Source: Megaleporinus macrocephalus
Taxonomy: Eukaryota; Chordata; Actinopteri; Characiformes; Anostomidae
Reading direction: 5' to 3'
Length of the DNA stretch: 64,000 nucleotides
Assembly: GCA_021613375.1 (NCBI GenBank)
Contig: CM038702.1
Location: forward strand, 24,616,349 to 24,680,348
A program made the position numbers and the translations under genes. Below are positions 24,941 through 37,237 of the stretch, one piece after another (the first letter of the stretch is position 1; the number at the start of each line of letters is the position of its first letter). Under the pieces are notes generated by a model, which had not been told where the DNA came from, did no database searches, and saw nothing but the letters and a program-made list of their open reading frames with translations.

Positions 24941-25479
24941 TCTGATATTGATTGCACGCAGCCTGCTGATTGGCCATACCATTCTGCAGAAGTCACATTC
25001 TAGAACTGCAGCCAGGCACATGTTAGAAGAGCTCACTCTGGGTGGATCTCCTGGGTATATCTACAGCTACCTTGTAGTAGTTATTAGTACTGCAAAACTT
25101 GCAAGTCTCTTGCAAATCTCCTGTAAGAATATTACTGTAAACACATTGTTATTATAAGTGTAGGCTTCTATTTATCATGTAATAACTTCTTATTGTGCCC
25201 AAAAATATTTTATATTCATGGAAACTGACAATGAAAATGACAGTTATTAATCACATGTGATTCCAAACTTTTGAAACTCCAGTTATGCCGAGCGGTGTGA
25301 GGTGGATTATGGGAAGAAGGAAAAAACAAAAAAAAAGGGAAGAAGAAAAAACAAACCATAACAAGCCCAACAAACAATTGAGGACAGGGTGTCAGCTGCC
25401 TCTCACACCCCCAGAGTGTATCCTGCAGCTCCCTTCAGCCTGACGTTTCATGCTTGATGCCTGACACTAACACTTTTGC

Positions 25480-25665
25480 TCGTGCTCTCAGAGAGCACCG
25501 GCGCATCATTCACTGTCTGATGTGCAAATGTCAAGGCAATTAGCCATCTAAAAGCCAATTAGCCGTTTAATTACCATCCACCCGTCAAATTTGATCGCAA
25601 CGAGGAAAGCAATGCTCAGGGAGGTAATAATGCTAAATCAAGCACCTTGAGCAACTTTCTCTGAC
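25480..25665. other. Candidate conserved non-coding element
   Basis: Balanced-complexity sequence with CAATTAGCCATC, CCAATTAGCCGTTTAATTAC, GTCAAATTTGATCG and GGAGGTAATAATGC. It has several homeodomain-type TAATTA/ATTAG cores and a direct AATTAGCC repeat. This is the best-looking candidate developmental enhancer in the window, but conservation cannot be judged here. Confidence 0.28.
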
Positions 25666-26773
25666 TCTGAATGCCGACAATTAAGAAACACGTCTTGAAT
25701 TCTGCTTCATCAGATCAGACAAGCACCAGAAAATCTGAACGCAAGTTTCTCCCTCGCCACTCCCAGAACCATGCAAAAGTCAGACACCACAGAAAACATA
25801 TATTTAAAGGGGACGTAACAAGCTCATTTTTAGTGTTTCGGGGTCTACTAGAAGAGATTCACATGCTTTTCAAATACAGTATTTGTATTCATGCTCTGTC
25901 TGAAATGCTGTGTTAGAGCTCTTGCGTCTTAAAGCCCTAACCCTGATAAACCCAGTCTGATCTGATTAGTCAGCTTGTTCACTCTGTTCTGATTGGTCAA
26001 CTGCAAGAATGGCTTTCTGCTGCCATTACCTCCCACATTGCTGTGGCTGTTCCTACAAAAGCGTTGTTTCTGCTGTATCAGTTAAAGCCAAAGTCTAATC
26101 CACCCCTACAAGCAAAGAAATTTCAGAGTGCTGCGATTTATCTGTTTTAGCCACTTTGTTAGTGTGTTGTGTAAGTGCATGAGCTTGCTGGTAGGTGGGC
26201 AATAAAGAATGTGTTACAAGATGAGGCCACCTGTAACAGAGAAAAGGGCTGGAATTCCATCAACAGGCAGCGTAGAAAAGTGATTTTTGTAAAAGAGTTT
26301 CTCCCTCTGGCATATACTCTGGACTTTATAACTTTACTCACTGTTTACATGTATAAAAAGCTGCATAACACCCCGAAGGAAAGGGGAAAAAAAAGAAAAA
26401 AGTCCCGTTAACAGAAATTTTCACAAAAGCCTCCAATACTTAGTATAACATCTATCACTATTTAATTTGGGCTCTCTTTACTTTTTATTTCAACTCTTCC
26501 ATTATATCCTGTTTCCTTTCAAAAAGACACCAACATTTACACAACAACAGCTCAAACACATCTTAGCTGCCTTTAGATTTATTTCTCATGGGCATGTAAA
26601 AGGACAAAGGGAAATGCATCACATCTGGAAAACAATCCACAGTTTTTATAGATTGGTGAGTCTAAATTTGTAATTGGAAGTACTTGAATAGTGTGTTAAA
26701 GTGCAAAAAAAGCATCTCTAAGTCTGAACAATGTAGATATTGTTCCTTTCCAATAAAAAAAAAATTGCAAATT

Positions 26774-26965
26774 TACAGTAGAGACCAAAAACCTTCTTTA
26801 CTTTTAATGTAAGTTAATGGAACCAGAGTTACTTCCAAGTTATTTTGGAGTATTTCTATTGGTCTATTCATCGTAAAATTTTCAAACAATGTAAATGGCA
26901 ACTGTTCCAACAAAAATTAGATACATGTTTTTCTTTGGACAGCAACAATATGCAAAAATATTCCT
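26774..26965 (-). repeat. Dispersed repeat, copy B of the four-copy family
   Basis: Inverted copy: ACAGTAGAGACCAAAAACC, TTTTAATGTAAGTTAATGG, TATTGGTCTATTCATCG and ATGTTTTTCTTTGGACAGC match the reverse complement of the landmarks in copies A (1846) and D (37905). Confidence 0.55.
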
Positions 26966-27131
26966 GTAGATTTCTTTGGAAAACTGATATCAAGTATCCT
27001 AAAATGAATGAAAGGGCAAAGTGTAGGATAGACATTAAATACAAATAAAATATCATATTTAATTTTTAGCGCGTGTGTGTGGTTCTGTGTTTTCTGTTTT
27101 TCTGAAGGTAAAATTGCATATTACTTTAAAA

Positions 27132-27497
27132 GGTACCACTTTAGATTAAGACTACCTTTATAAAGTATTGAAGAATGATTTATATGAGTTAACTAATAAT
27201 TAGGTCATAAACACATCATATATAACACATCATATATAAGAAAATATAACAAATAAAAGAGGACTTAATTTGTGAATCCACTTTATATCTTTATTTTTTT
27301 ATTAAACTTTGTGTTTATTTATATTATTTTGATGTTATGGATCTTCATTTTTAATCTCCATCAGTCAGTATTAGACTTTACAGCTTTCATCATTTAGAAC
27401 ATTTTCTGACCTAACCATTAATAAACTAATTTTAAAGCTTTCATAACACTTTATAAAAGTAGTCTCATTCTTAATGTGTGCCCTTTAAAGTGATACC
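27132..27497. mobile_element. MITE-like element with inverted termini
   Basis: The left end GGTACCACTTTA is followed by GATTAAGACTACCTTTATAA. The right end, read on the minus strand, starts GGTATCACTTTA and contains ATTAAGAATGAGACTACTTT and then TATAAAG. The subterminal regions are inverted repeats for about 45 bp with gaps. The interior is AT-rich and non-coding. Total length is 366 bp and the target duplication is unclear. Confidence 0.6.
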
Positions 27498-28931
27498 ATA
27501 TTTTCTGTAGTCACCACATTGTTATTTAGTTAGTAGATGCCTGTCATTAATACTAAATGCAGGCTATACCAGTGTTCCACACCTTGTTGGAAGAAAATCT
27601 GTTCTACCAACAAGAATATATTACTCTGTGAGAAAGAAGTCAATGTTGGTGTCTGAGAGAGCATTAGGCATGTCCTTTGAAAAGGAGGCCCACTACACTG
27701 GGCCATCGATCTGGAGGAGCGAGAGGTGGAGAGATCAATGGACAATCAAAGCTGGACGACCTGTGGCAGTCTTCTCTTCCGGAAGGGAGTGATGGAGACT
27801 TAGAGTCTTGAGGATGCTGTGAGTGTGTGTGTGTTTGTGCTCCTGCTATCAGTGATCACATGATGTATGGTGAGAACAAATCAAAGTGGTGTCAAAAACA
27901 GACACGCTGATCTAGTAAGGAAGTGTGAAAAGGAGCTAAAGATGTTTGGCACCTTTGGGCAGTAGGGTTTTGATTGGATACTGCTTTTAGATGCAACAAT
28001 TTGACAGGTTACTGAGATTTCTTTGGCCTTAAGGTTTGTACTGTGAGGTGAAGCTTTGACCACCTCCATTAGGGATGAGTATTGGCAACTATACTTGGTT
28101 CTTCGAGTGTTCTTTAGATAGAACCATGAACACCAAAAAAACATTTAAATGCATGTATGGTTCTTTGAATGGACATGCTGTTCTTTTTTTAGCTGAAAAG
28201 CTTGTTTTAAATGGTTCTTTAACCCTCTATTGCACAATGTTGTCTCGTGTTAACAAACATATTTCCCCACCTTTTAATGACACAATACATATTTACTGAT
28301 GATAAAAGTGTTGCTATTAAAGTGAAGCATTGTATGAAAAAGATCTCGCTAGCTCCTGAGTTTTTGGCATGGTGCAGTATGTGGATGATTTGCTTTACTA
28401 CACCAGGCAATCTCCCTTATCATGTTTAATCCATTTAAAACTATGATTCACATCTGTAATGATGTGCAGTTCATGAATTAATATGCAGTATCATATAAAT
28501 CATTTTTATGTGCTGAGCAATTGCTGAAATATGCTTCAGGGTTGTATGACTGTGGAATGGATTTAGCTAGTAGCAAGTGGGTGTCACTTATGCAGCTGCA
28601 TCAGATAACATTGAAATTATTGTTCAGCTATCATTTACATTTTTTTAGCTATCATTTAGAATCATTTTTAGAATCATTTCTTGTTTTTGTTTACTGTGGA
28701 AATATAGCCTAAACACTTTTAACCAGTGTGCAATAAATAGTGGCTTTAAGCCCCTTCTGGTCAATCCAGCTGTAAGATTTACTAATATCACTCAATTAGT
28801 CAACATTTATTTATATAGCCCTTTTTACAACCTGTGTTGTTTGTATTATGAACAGAAATTAAAGATAATTTAAAACATTTCTCCAAACAAGTTTTATTGC
28901 ATTCAAATAGTTTCACACTGATTCAAACACC

Positions 28932-29037
<106 letters not shown>

Positions 29038-29059
29038 GTGCTGTTTTTATACCACACAT

Positions 29060-29235
29060 CTAACTGCCTTAAACAACAGCACATCTTAGCAACCACTTAT
29101 GATACTATTGCAAAAGCTTGCAACACCCTTAGCCACTACCTGGGACAACATAGTAATAGACTAGCAACACCTTATGGAACCACTTTTGATACCACTGCCA
29201 CAGCCTAGCAACCATCTTAACAATCACGTTGGATA
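29060..29235 (+). repeat. Short AGCAACCAC-type minisatellite
   Basis: Repeated words TTAGCAACCACTTATGATAC, CTAGCAACACCTTATGGAAC and CTAGCAACCATCTTAAC form about four diverged units of roughly 45 bp. Confidence 0.5.
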
Positions 29236-29371
29236 TCATATCAACTGCCTGCTCGTAATGCACAGAATACACACTGTATTAGAATTATTTAAAAACTAGA
29301 AATGCAATTTCCCAACCAATTGTAGTATTGGCACAGCTCTGCTCACCACCAAACAAGATCACCATGAAGTC

Positions 29372-29399
29372 ACCTGTTCTATCTGCTGATAGAACAGGT
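29372..29399. repeat. Perfect 12-bp hairpin abutting a LINE tail
   Basis: ACCTGTTCTATC (29372-29383), loop TGCT, then GATAGAACAGGT (29388-29399) form a perfect inverted repeat. It ends one base before the truncated L2-type tail at 29401. It has no counterpart in the full-length LINE at 40351. Confidence 0.8.
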
Positions 29400-29400
29400 T

Positions 29401-29484
29401 CCACAATTTCGTTCCACCCCATGTACCACATGTGATGCGAATGACAATAAAGTCTCCTTGAATCCTTGAATCCTTGAATCCTTG
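29401..29484 (+). mobile_element. 5'-truncated L2-type LINE tail
   Basis: This 84-bp segment is identical to the 3' end of the LINE at 40351-43590 (its 43507-43590) except for one base in a hairpin loop. It contains the CATGT-ACC-ACATG hairpin (29420-29432), GAATGACAATAAAG and the same number of TTGAATCC repeats. Extreme 5' truncation is usual for LINEs. It could alternatively be the tail of a SINE using the same LINE machinery. No target duplication was found. Confidence 0.85.
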
Positions 29485-30124
29485 CTGACCTCATCATGTG
29501 ATTACTGTGTCGGTATTAGACAATTGTAATATCTTTGCCTTGTTTTGAATATTAGTATTAGTATCTGTTTTCAAGGTCCAAGCAAAACAGGCCAGATCAG
29601 AATCACAATTGGACCCTGCATACTTCCTCAAACAGTAAGACTAAACAAGGCGATTGCGTCTGTTGGACCTAAAGGCATTCCATTGTGAGATTGCTTAGTA
29701 ATGCTCATAAAGTTCCTACTGAGTGTTACTGTTATGTATATGTAATGCTCAGCCACTGGCATGGTGGGTTAGGGTGGTCAGAGTGCATGCTGGGATAGGG
29801 ATTGATGGGTTTAGGCACACAGGACAAGCTGCTGCTTGTCAGAAGAGAGCAAAGACTTGGTGCTAGAGAAGAGGAGATCAAGCTGGGCGTATTAATCTGA
29901 GAGAATGAGAGATCAGAGAAAGAACAGTGGGCCAGCACACACCCAGTTCAGTTCTGCCTGTTGGGTCTGTCTCATTGGGCGTTGAGTTTTAAACATTTCC
30001 GCTAGTGGCAGATCATGTGTCTGAGCACTGAAACCAATTAAAACTTCTTTGATTATATTGAGTTTATGGTCACACCAACCACTGTTGTACAACAGAACAT
30101 CAAAATACACTGCTTTTGGATATT

Positions 30125-30950
30125 GTATTGGTGGAGAGTGATGGTGCTTGGCAGAGAGTGATGCCATTTCTTGGATAATTATGGTGTTTGATGGAATATT
30201 ATGGTATGGTGTTTTTGGGGGAATGATGGTGTTTGCGTAGATAGCATTTGTGTTTGTTGGAGAGTTATAATGTTGGGAGGGATGGAATTTATTGGAGAAT
30301 GAGAATGACAGTGTTATGGTGGAGAGTGACAATGTTGGGTGAAGAGTGATGGTGCTTTACTGAAAATGATAGTATTGAGTTGAGTATGATGGTTCTTAGT
30401 TGAGAGTGATGGTGTATAGTCAAAGATGATGGTATTTGCTGGAGAATGGGGCTACTCTGTTGAGAGGGATGGTGTTTGGTGGAGAATGTTGAGTGCAATG
30501 GTGTGTAGTTGAGAGTGATGTTATTTGTTGGAGAATTAAGGGGTATTGGTGGAGAATAAGGGTATGTTCAAGAATAATAGAGTTTGATATGTTGGGTTTA
30601 TTGGCTAATGATATTTGAAGGAGAGGGACGCTGTTATAGAATGATGGTATTTATTGGAGAATGTTTTTTGGGGTATGTTGGTGTTTGGTAGAGAATAGAG
30701 GTGTTTGAAGTATAACACTGTTTGTTAGAAAATAATGTTGTATGGGGGAGTCATGGTATTAGTTGTATAATGCTATGTTTTGGTGAATAATAGAGTTTGT
30801 TAGAAAATGTTGCTGTCTGTTGCAGAATGCAGCTGTTTTCAGTGAATGATGGTGTTAGGGAATGGTGTTAGTTGGAGAATGATGGGGGATGATGATGCTT
30901 AGTGGGGACTGATGTGTTTGTCAGAGGATGATGAATTTTGTTTATATCAC
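30125..30950 (+). repeat. Degenerate 20-22-bp minisatellite, about 0.8 kb
   Basis: Roughly 38 diverged units of the type GTTTGTTGGAGAATGATGGT, for example GGTGTTTGGTGGAGAATG near 30470 and GGTATTTATTGGAGAATG near 30646. It is the reverse complement of the smaller array at 16140-16685. Minus-strand ORFs rich in His, Ser and Pro are artefacts of the unit. Confidence 0.8.
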
Positions 30951-31555
30951 ATTATGATTTTCCCATTGATCTGAAAAAAATAGCACCAATGTACCTTTTC
31001 ATTCAAGCAGCTGTGTTATCCCACAACAGACCAGAGTATTTGAGTACTCGCTGACTTCAGTCCCATCTGGCTTTATATTTGACTATATTCAATGCATATT
31101 CCAAATACTATGCCAGTACAAACCCACCAATTTAGAGCTTTCTATGAGGTGTATTGTGTTAGTATTTTTATTTAGAGAGCCATTCTGTACCTGTGAGTTT
31201 GACTTTAAATGAAATTTTAAGTGTATTGATTCTGGTCTTCTGTCTCAGCAGTCTTTTGTTTTTATAGACTCTGGACTCTGGCTTCTCTCGTTGTCACATG
31301 GTTTGTGGTCCCTGCAAGGTCACCTCCCTCATATAATCCATCCTCATTATTGTTTATCATAAATACAACCCATGACATGGTCATATCTCCCTCCTCCCTC
31401 CTTTCCTGCCTCTCATTTTCTCCCCAAAATCATTCACATCTCAGCTTTGAGTTAACCCCATTACAGTCCCCATCATCCTTTGCCTCCTTTTCTGGAAAAA
31501 AGGAAGGAAATCAAATCATAAGCCATGCTAATATTCAATTTCCTGTCACCTTCCC

Positions 31556-31830
31556 CCTGCTTTTGTGGCGGTGACTTACTGCGTCAGGCTGATAGGTATC
31601 ACTGAGCTCTTCTATGGCAGAGCGGGGCCAGGACGGGGCGTCTAATAAAAAGACGGCCCAAGGATAATGGTAATCCTTTATCGAACTCATTACACCTCAT
31701 CTGCAAGGTTGGACGGGGGGGCATTTTTAAAGCGGGACCTGGGAGGAAGCGTGAGTCATAAAATTGAAGGGTACTGCACAAAAGAGAAGGGAGAAGCGAG
31801 CCGCATTGTAAATGTGTCATAGAACTGTTG
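31556..31830. other. Candidate conserved non-coding element
   Basis: A moderately GC-rich island with GTGGCGGTGACTTACTGCGT, CGGGGCGTCTAATAAAAAG, GGATAATGGTAATCC and GCATTTTTAAAGCGGG. It has no repeat or convincing ORF. Regulatory function is only suggested by its contrast with the flanking sequence. Confidence 0.22.
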
Positions 31831-32160
31831 TCTGCCTGATGAAGGGTAAGAGCTCGCTGACCCTACCGTGTGCCCTTTATACACCAAAGGAGTAAATTAC
31901 AGAGGAACCATCCAGTGTTGCTCGTGATAGAATTTGATGCCTAACAGATCATGTAAAAGAGGCGGTTGTGAAAGGTGCGAAAGGTGTTGCAACCCCTTGA
32001 AATCTTATCTGTAGATGTAGATGAGAAACGTCTGTGGTGTCTGATTTCATTTGAAGTTCAAGCCACTTTTTGTGCTTTGTGTATTACAGATTGTATAGCA
32101 TGTGTAGATACGTGGTCTGCAAGCTTAAGATTGTATGAAGCTCCCATATTTGGTTCTTAA

Positions 32161-32248
32161 CTGCTTCATAGCCATGAAACAGTGCTTCTCTAGAGATTTC
32201 AGTTGATGGTATGAAATTGGAGCTGAGATTGTTTGGTGTATTATGAAT
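32161..32248 (+). repeat. 88-bp direct duplicate, first copy
   Basis: Runs from CTGCTTCATAGC through AGTGCTTCTCTAGAGATTTC and GGTATGAAATTGGAGCTGAG to TATTATGAAT. It matches 33336-33423 with only one substitution and a small indel cluster. Its high identity contrasts with the decayed repeats around it. Confidence 0.85.
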
Positions 32249-32349
32249 TCTTCAGAAGAGCTATTATTCTTGTATTTAGTATGCGTTCAGTGTCAACCCA
32301 TACCACTAGATTTGAGTCTGCAGCTTTTTCCATTTGTTTCATTGTCAAA

Positions 32350-32540
32350 ACAAAATTTACAAGAATAATGCTTAACATGAGGGAACATTGTGGTGTGGAG
32401 TTGATTGCATTCTCTCACAAGAGCATAAGTGAGGTCAGGTACTGATGTTGCATGGTTAGTTCTGAATCACAAATACCACTTCAACTCATCCCAAAGGTAC
32501 TGGATGGAGTTCTATCACACTAGAGATTTAGCTGTGGGCA
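32350..32540 (-). mobile_element. Tc1-like transposon fragment, family 2
   Basis: ACAAGAGCATAAGTGAGGTC, GGTACTGATGTTG, CAACTCATCCCAAAGGTACT and GGATGGAGTTC match the same family as 23978-24290. The minus strand at about 32470-32500 reads YLWDEL, the Tc1 transposase motif, followed shortly by a stop. Confidence 0.7.
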
Positions 32541-33335
32541 TATTGACCATAGGCCCATTCTAGGGTTCCTATGGAGATTACACAAACTGAGAGTACCTGC
32601 ATCAGTCATGGGTTAGAAGTAGACGAGAAGAGAAAATTAGAAGAGCTGGATGCTTTGGTACATACAGTGCAGCTTGTTTCACAATCTCTTCTTAGGTTTA
32701 GGCCTTGCCCTGGACTTTTACAACATCTCCTTTTGTGTCTCTATTTTTGATTGTCTAAAATAACATTCTGCTGACACCTCACCCTTCAAGATGTCTGATT
32801 TCCCAGCACTTTCTCTCTCTTCTCGATCCCCCCGCCCACCACAACATTGCTGCTTCGCCTTTTTCCAGACATCTCCACGTGATAGCTGTAGCTCTAACTG
32901 AGCTCTAACTCCAGCTCAGCCTGAAAGCAGCACACTGCACTCTATTACCATCCCCCCAAATTCATACGAACTCATTTAGCATCCACTAATGGGATTTGCG
33001 CGTGTATGTGCGCGTGTGAGCGAGCGTGCGTGTTTGTGTTTGCGTCTGCTTTATGTCATTGTTCATCAGAAGAGGTTATTAGCACAGAGATGAGAGAGGA
33101 AAGAAAAAGAGGCTGTTTGGCTCCCTGCGTCTCTCATTCTGTCTGAGACTCTCTGCTCCTTCCTCTCCACTCATACACACACACTGGAGGGAAAACGTCT
33201 GCTCAATTCTCCATTCTGAATATGATACTCAGCCATTGGCTGTCCAGTAATAACCCAACCAGCGATGACCTATTATCCAAAACAGTGGGGCGTAACCATG
33301 GTCCATTGTGTGTAAATGGAATATGCTGTTTTATA

Positions 33336-33423
33336 CTGCTTCATAGCTGAGACAGTGCTTCTCTAGAGATTTCAGTTGATGGTATGAAATTGGAGCTGAG
33401 ATTGTTTGGCGTATTATGAATGA
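33336..33423 (+). repeat. 88-bp direct duplicate, second copy
   Basis: The second copy of the 32161 segment, 1.17 kb downstream. AGTGCTTCTCTAGAGATTTC and GGTATGAAATTGGAGCTGAG are identical and the flanks are unrelated. Confidence 0.85.
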
Positions 33424-33559
33424 TTTTATGTAGTTAATGGTTGGTAAGGTGCATCGTTTCTGGGTAAGCCTGTTGAAGCCAATACAATCTACTGTTTTGT
33501 AAAATAGATACTACTGGGGTGGTACCTGTCCCATCACTAGAGTAGTCTTCAATCCTCAC

Positions 33560-33970
33560 TACCTTTGACTGTGTTTAGACTGTAGGAAATTTGGATTTGT
33601 TGCTCAAATCAGACTTTTTGAAACAACAAATCCAATCTGATCATTATTGCTAAGTAGTCAGATCAAATTTGTGTGTCCAGAACAATATATCGGTATGTAG
33701 GCATCAGTTACTATGTGGAAAACCCCTGAACTTCTGTCATTTTGGATTTGACATTGTGTTGTTTGTCCTGTTGCAAGTGATGCAAAAGACAGTTTGAAAT
33801 CCAATTTAAAGGGCCAAAGTGTCTAACAATCTAAAAAAATCTGATTGGAATCGCAATTCAAGACATCTCCAAATATGGTTTGTACCCCATTTGCAAATAT
33901 CTAATATTATGTGGATTTTTTGCCCTCTAGACCATCAAAAATCAATCCAGGTACATTCTGGATGTGCCAA
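33560..33970. repeat. Possible interspersed repeat
   Basis: Contains GACTGTGTTTAGACTGTAGG, TTTGGATTTGTTGCTCAAAT and AATCTGATTGGAATCGC, words typical of a fish non-autonomous element with AAATC/GATTT palindromes. No boundaries or second copy are recognised. Confidence 0.3.
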
Positions 33971-34718
33971 AAAGGGGCTGGCGGTCGGGACTACCAATTC
34001 TGCAGTGCAACATTGACAACATAAAGCTTGATGCATTAACGGTTGTACCACTTTGAAGCCCTTAGCATCTTTATATCCAAGCATCCGGCTGTCTATTACC
34101 TATTCATGACAGGAAGAAATCATATTTAGCAGCGTTCACTGTTGAGATATTAGTGCACTTTGCCATTGGTAAGTAATGAATGCTGATATTGCTGCAGTCC
34201 TCAAAATAGTGACACATACACTGCATGATGTCATTTGAAACTCTTGTGCATATGTCAACAATGTTGAATCATCAGATAGTGATATTGACTAATCTTGGTA
34301 GCTCAGTAAGCAGTCCAGCAAAAACAACAGCTGACCTACAGAAAGGATTGTAGTATGTAGATCAAATATTTTGTAGTGTATTTTGATGGATATGCATATT
34401 TTAATATGCTTTTTTTAAAGAATTTGGTGGCATGTATAGACTGGTGGCAAGAGAGGCAAATCAGCAATGGTAAGGCTATAGGCTCAAATCATTGGTCTGA
34501 CTGACAGAGTACTCCTGATTGTGTCTTTGGGCAGGAGACCCAACCCTTACCACCCCTGCTGGCACTGTGCTTCTCTCAGGCTGGAAATAATTAGGTGGTA
34601 AAGTGACCAATTTCCCTTTAATGTGGATGAATAAAGTATAGCAATGTCAAAGGCAAGATGATACATATACAGTTGTCAAATCCCAAAAAATATATATTGA
34701 TTTGAATGTCTAAGATGC

Positions 34719-35623
34719 TGTTATGACCAGGTCTAGGTCAGGTCTAGGTCATAACATAATTAAAAAGGTGTCCATGCCCTCCCGGTTTCCCCAATAGAAC
34801 GCCATTCAATTGCATCAATTCAAGTAACAAGTTAAAGTAGAAAAAAGGAAAAAAGGGAAGGGGGGCGTTAGGTTTTACACATTATAGCAGTATATGAGAG
34901 ACAGGTGGCCAAGAAAGCTTGCAAGAAGGCCAGGGCTTTTTGGGAGCCCTGCCATATAGGGCCATATACCCTGCAGTGTAGACCAGGATAGACCGGGGTT
35001 TAAGAGCTCAGAGAAGCGTTGGGACCGCAATCCCAAGAATAAAAAGCTTTAACTCCCTACTTTAAAGCTTTAATTTCCCTGGTTTCCCTCTTCATTCTGA
35101 TGGCAAAAACGAAGTTACGACAGAGGGCAGAAGAGGGAACAAAAATAAAGTAATAAACAAACCAAGCTAACTAAGGGTTAAATGGTAAACTAAACTTACC
35201 TAACAAGAAACAGAAAAACAAATACAATATCTAACCTAACTCCCTAAAGAAAGCAAAACCAGGAGAAAACATAGATAAATCAAAATAACCCGATCTCCCC
35301 AAAATATACAAAGTTAAGATAAAAGTCATCATAACAAACATAGCATGTATGATAATTGTATGATAATCTCAATCAACACAACATTAACCACAACGCTATT
35401 TCACACCATATCGTCACAAACAAGTAGCTAAGATAGCTCTTTCACCGCACGCCTCGACAGGGAACCCGGAACGCACAGAAACACGTCAGAAGCACGTCCC
35501 TCTTCCCTCTGGCACGTGTCCTGTTTATAAATGGTGTCCCCTAGTGATGGCTCAGCGCATCTGCAACAAAAGAAAACACTACACACACAAATAATTACGA
35601 ACATACCCCCTAGGTTCGTAACA
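34719..35623 (-). mobile_element. LTR-like element (probable solo LTR) with 4-bp target duplication
   Basis: The element is 905 bp. Read on the minus strand it begins TGTTACGAACC and ends GGTCATAACA, giving TG...CA termini. ATGC flanks both sides (34715-34718 and 35624-35627), consistent with a short LTR-type target duplication. On the minus strand a TATA-like TTTATAAA lies at about 35522-35533, and an ATTAAA sits further in (about 35066). No internal gag-pol coding or second LTR is seen, so a solo LTR is the simplest reading. Near 34719-34756, TGTTATGACC and GGTCATAACA form an inverted repeat around two 11-bp AGGTCTAGGTC units. The two outer ends are also similar as inverted termini, so a DNA transposon is the alternative. 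Confidence 0.55.
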
Positions 35624-36244
35624 ATGCATGTAATAGAGAAGAAACACAGATGCTAGAATTACTAATTCCATAATTAATTATCAATGAATAAGATATTCAC
35701 GCTTGGTGTTTAATTCTGGTGCAGTATTACCAGATGCTTTACTAGTTTTATCTAAAAGCACACCTTAATCCTGGATCTCTCCTACTACAGAAACCCATAC
35801 CACATTTGCTGTCCTACATGGGCTATACCTTTGACCTCCTGCTTCTCCACACAAGCCTCAAGGGTTGATAGGAATCAGCAGATGTTGATCTGTCTCAGCT
35901 GGAGAGGAGCAAGTTTCCTCCCAGCAGGATATGTGTCCACTCTACATTTGGCACTTTTTTAACCGACAGCTAAACCAGATAACCTAAAGGTGGAATTGCC
36001 TCAGTGCAACCGGAACATTAGCTTTATGCTTCCACTCATTGGCCACGTCATTAGAAACACCTTCTTTGTACGTCCAGTCATTGGCCATATTATGAGCCCC
36101 TCTTAGGCAGATGCACTGACAGACCCCAGGGAACTCCAGGGTTTTTTTGAATTTCCAAACATAATGTTGGTAATAATAAGGCCACATCAGATATTATCGT
36201 ATTGCTGCATCATTCTCAGCACAGTAATAACACACACTTAGTAT

Positions 36245-36390
36245 GTAGTGTGCATGTGGTGCAGACACAGTGGTGTTGCCGGGGTTAAAGGATTGCTAAC
36301 ACACATTGTGCACCAACAGATGGCCTACAGTCTCTAACTGTACATCAGCAAAGTGGAGGGGTCTCTGCCAAAGTGGACGGTTAGTCATTG
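36245..36390 (+). repeat. Probable foldback-element fragment
   Basis: GACACAGTGGTGTTGCCGGG and GCACCAACAGATGGCCTACA, then GTGGAGGGGTCTCTGCC, parallel the fragment at 4515-4720. It is diverged and incomplete. Confidence 0.3.
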
Positions 36391-37237
36391 TTATATTATA
36401 TGGGCAACTCTCAGCAGGTCAGAGCGCTTTAAAGGGTTATAGGTGCTGTTTGACCTGAGCAGATCACAGTAGCCTGCAGAGTGTTTGATAGCTGCTGTAT
36501 TGTGTGCGATGGGACTGCTGAAGTGTGGAGAAAATTATTTGGGTCTCTTTATTCTTTTCTCCCTCTTTTCGTCTCTCTCTGTCACTCTCTCACTCCACAG
36601 CCCTTGTTTCTTGAAAATCTGCTGGGACACTAGCTGCAAACAAACCAACCTAGGGAGTCATCTTCTTTATCATTATCTTCCTGTGGCTTCCTGGGATAGG
36701 AAAGACTAAAATTAGGAGCGTAAAGTACACAGTGTAATAGTGGACCAGTAAATTAGTTCAAACTGCACTTCTACCAAAAATGGTCAGCAGTTAGATCCCA
36801 CTGTTGAAGTAAATGTGTCCCAAAGTCTGGAAACCTGTGTGCAACATTAGGAACTTTCACTTATTTTCTGCAATTAAGTGAACTTTTTGTTTTTTTATAA
36901 TATCTATTATGATTTTATGTGTATAGCTGTTGTAAGCTGTTTGTTAGTCACGTACTGGCTAGCATTTTTGAGCTATTCTCGAAATTAGCAACTGAAACAT
37001 GTGGTTCTAGCAGTGCAATGATTGTTTTGCTATTGACACAACACAACGTTCAGTCATTTGTTTTTAACTTAACATAGTAATGTTATTGGGTCATTCAAAG
37101 CAAATAGGTTTTAGCCTGAAATCTAAGTGGGTTAAATGTCTGAAAAGTGTTTGGAAGCAATTTGGTAACATGCATTGTATCTTCGTATATTTAGTATATA
37201 CGATAGTCTAGTAGTCTAGTATAGTATATTTAGTCTC

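Noticed and set aside
28800..28835. ATTTATTTATATAGCCC word typical of some fish repeats
   Set aside because: Too short to assign and no boundaries visible.
29913..30498. Minus-strand His/Ser/Pro-rich ORFs
   Set aside because: Produced by the 20-22-bp minisatellite unit.
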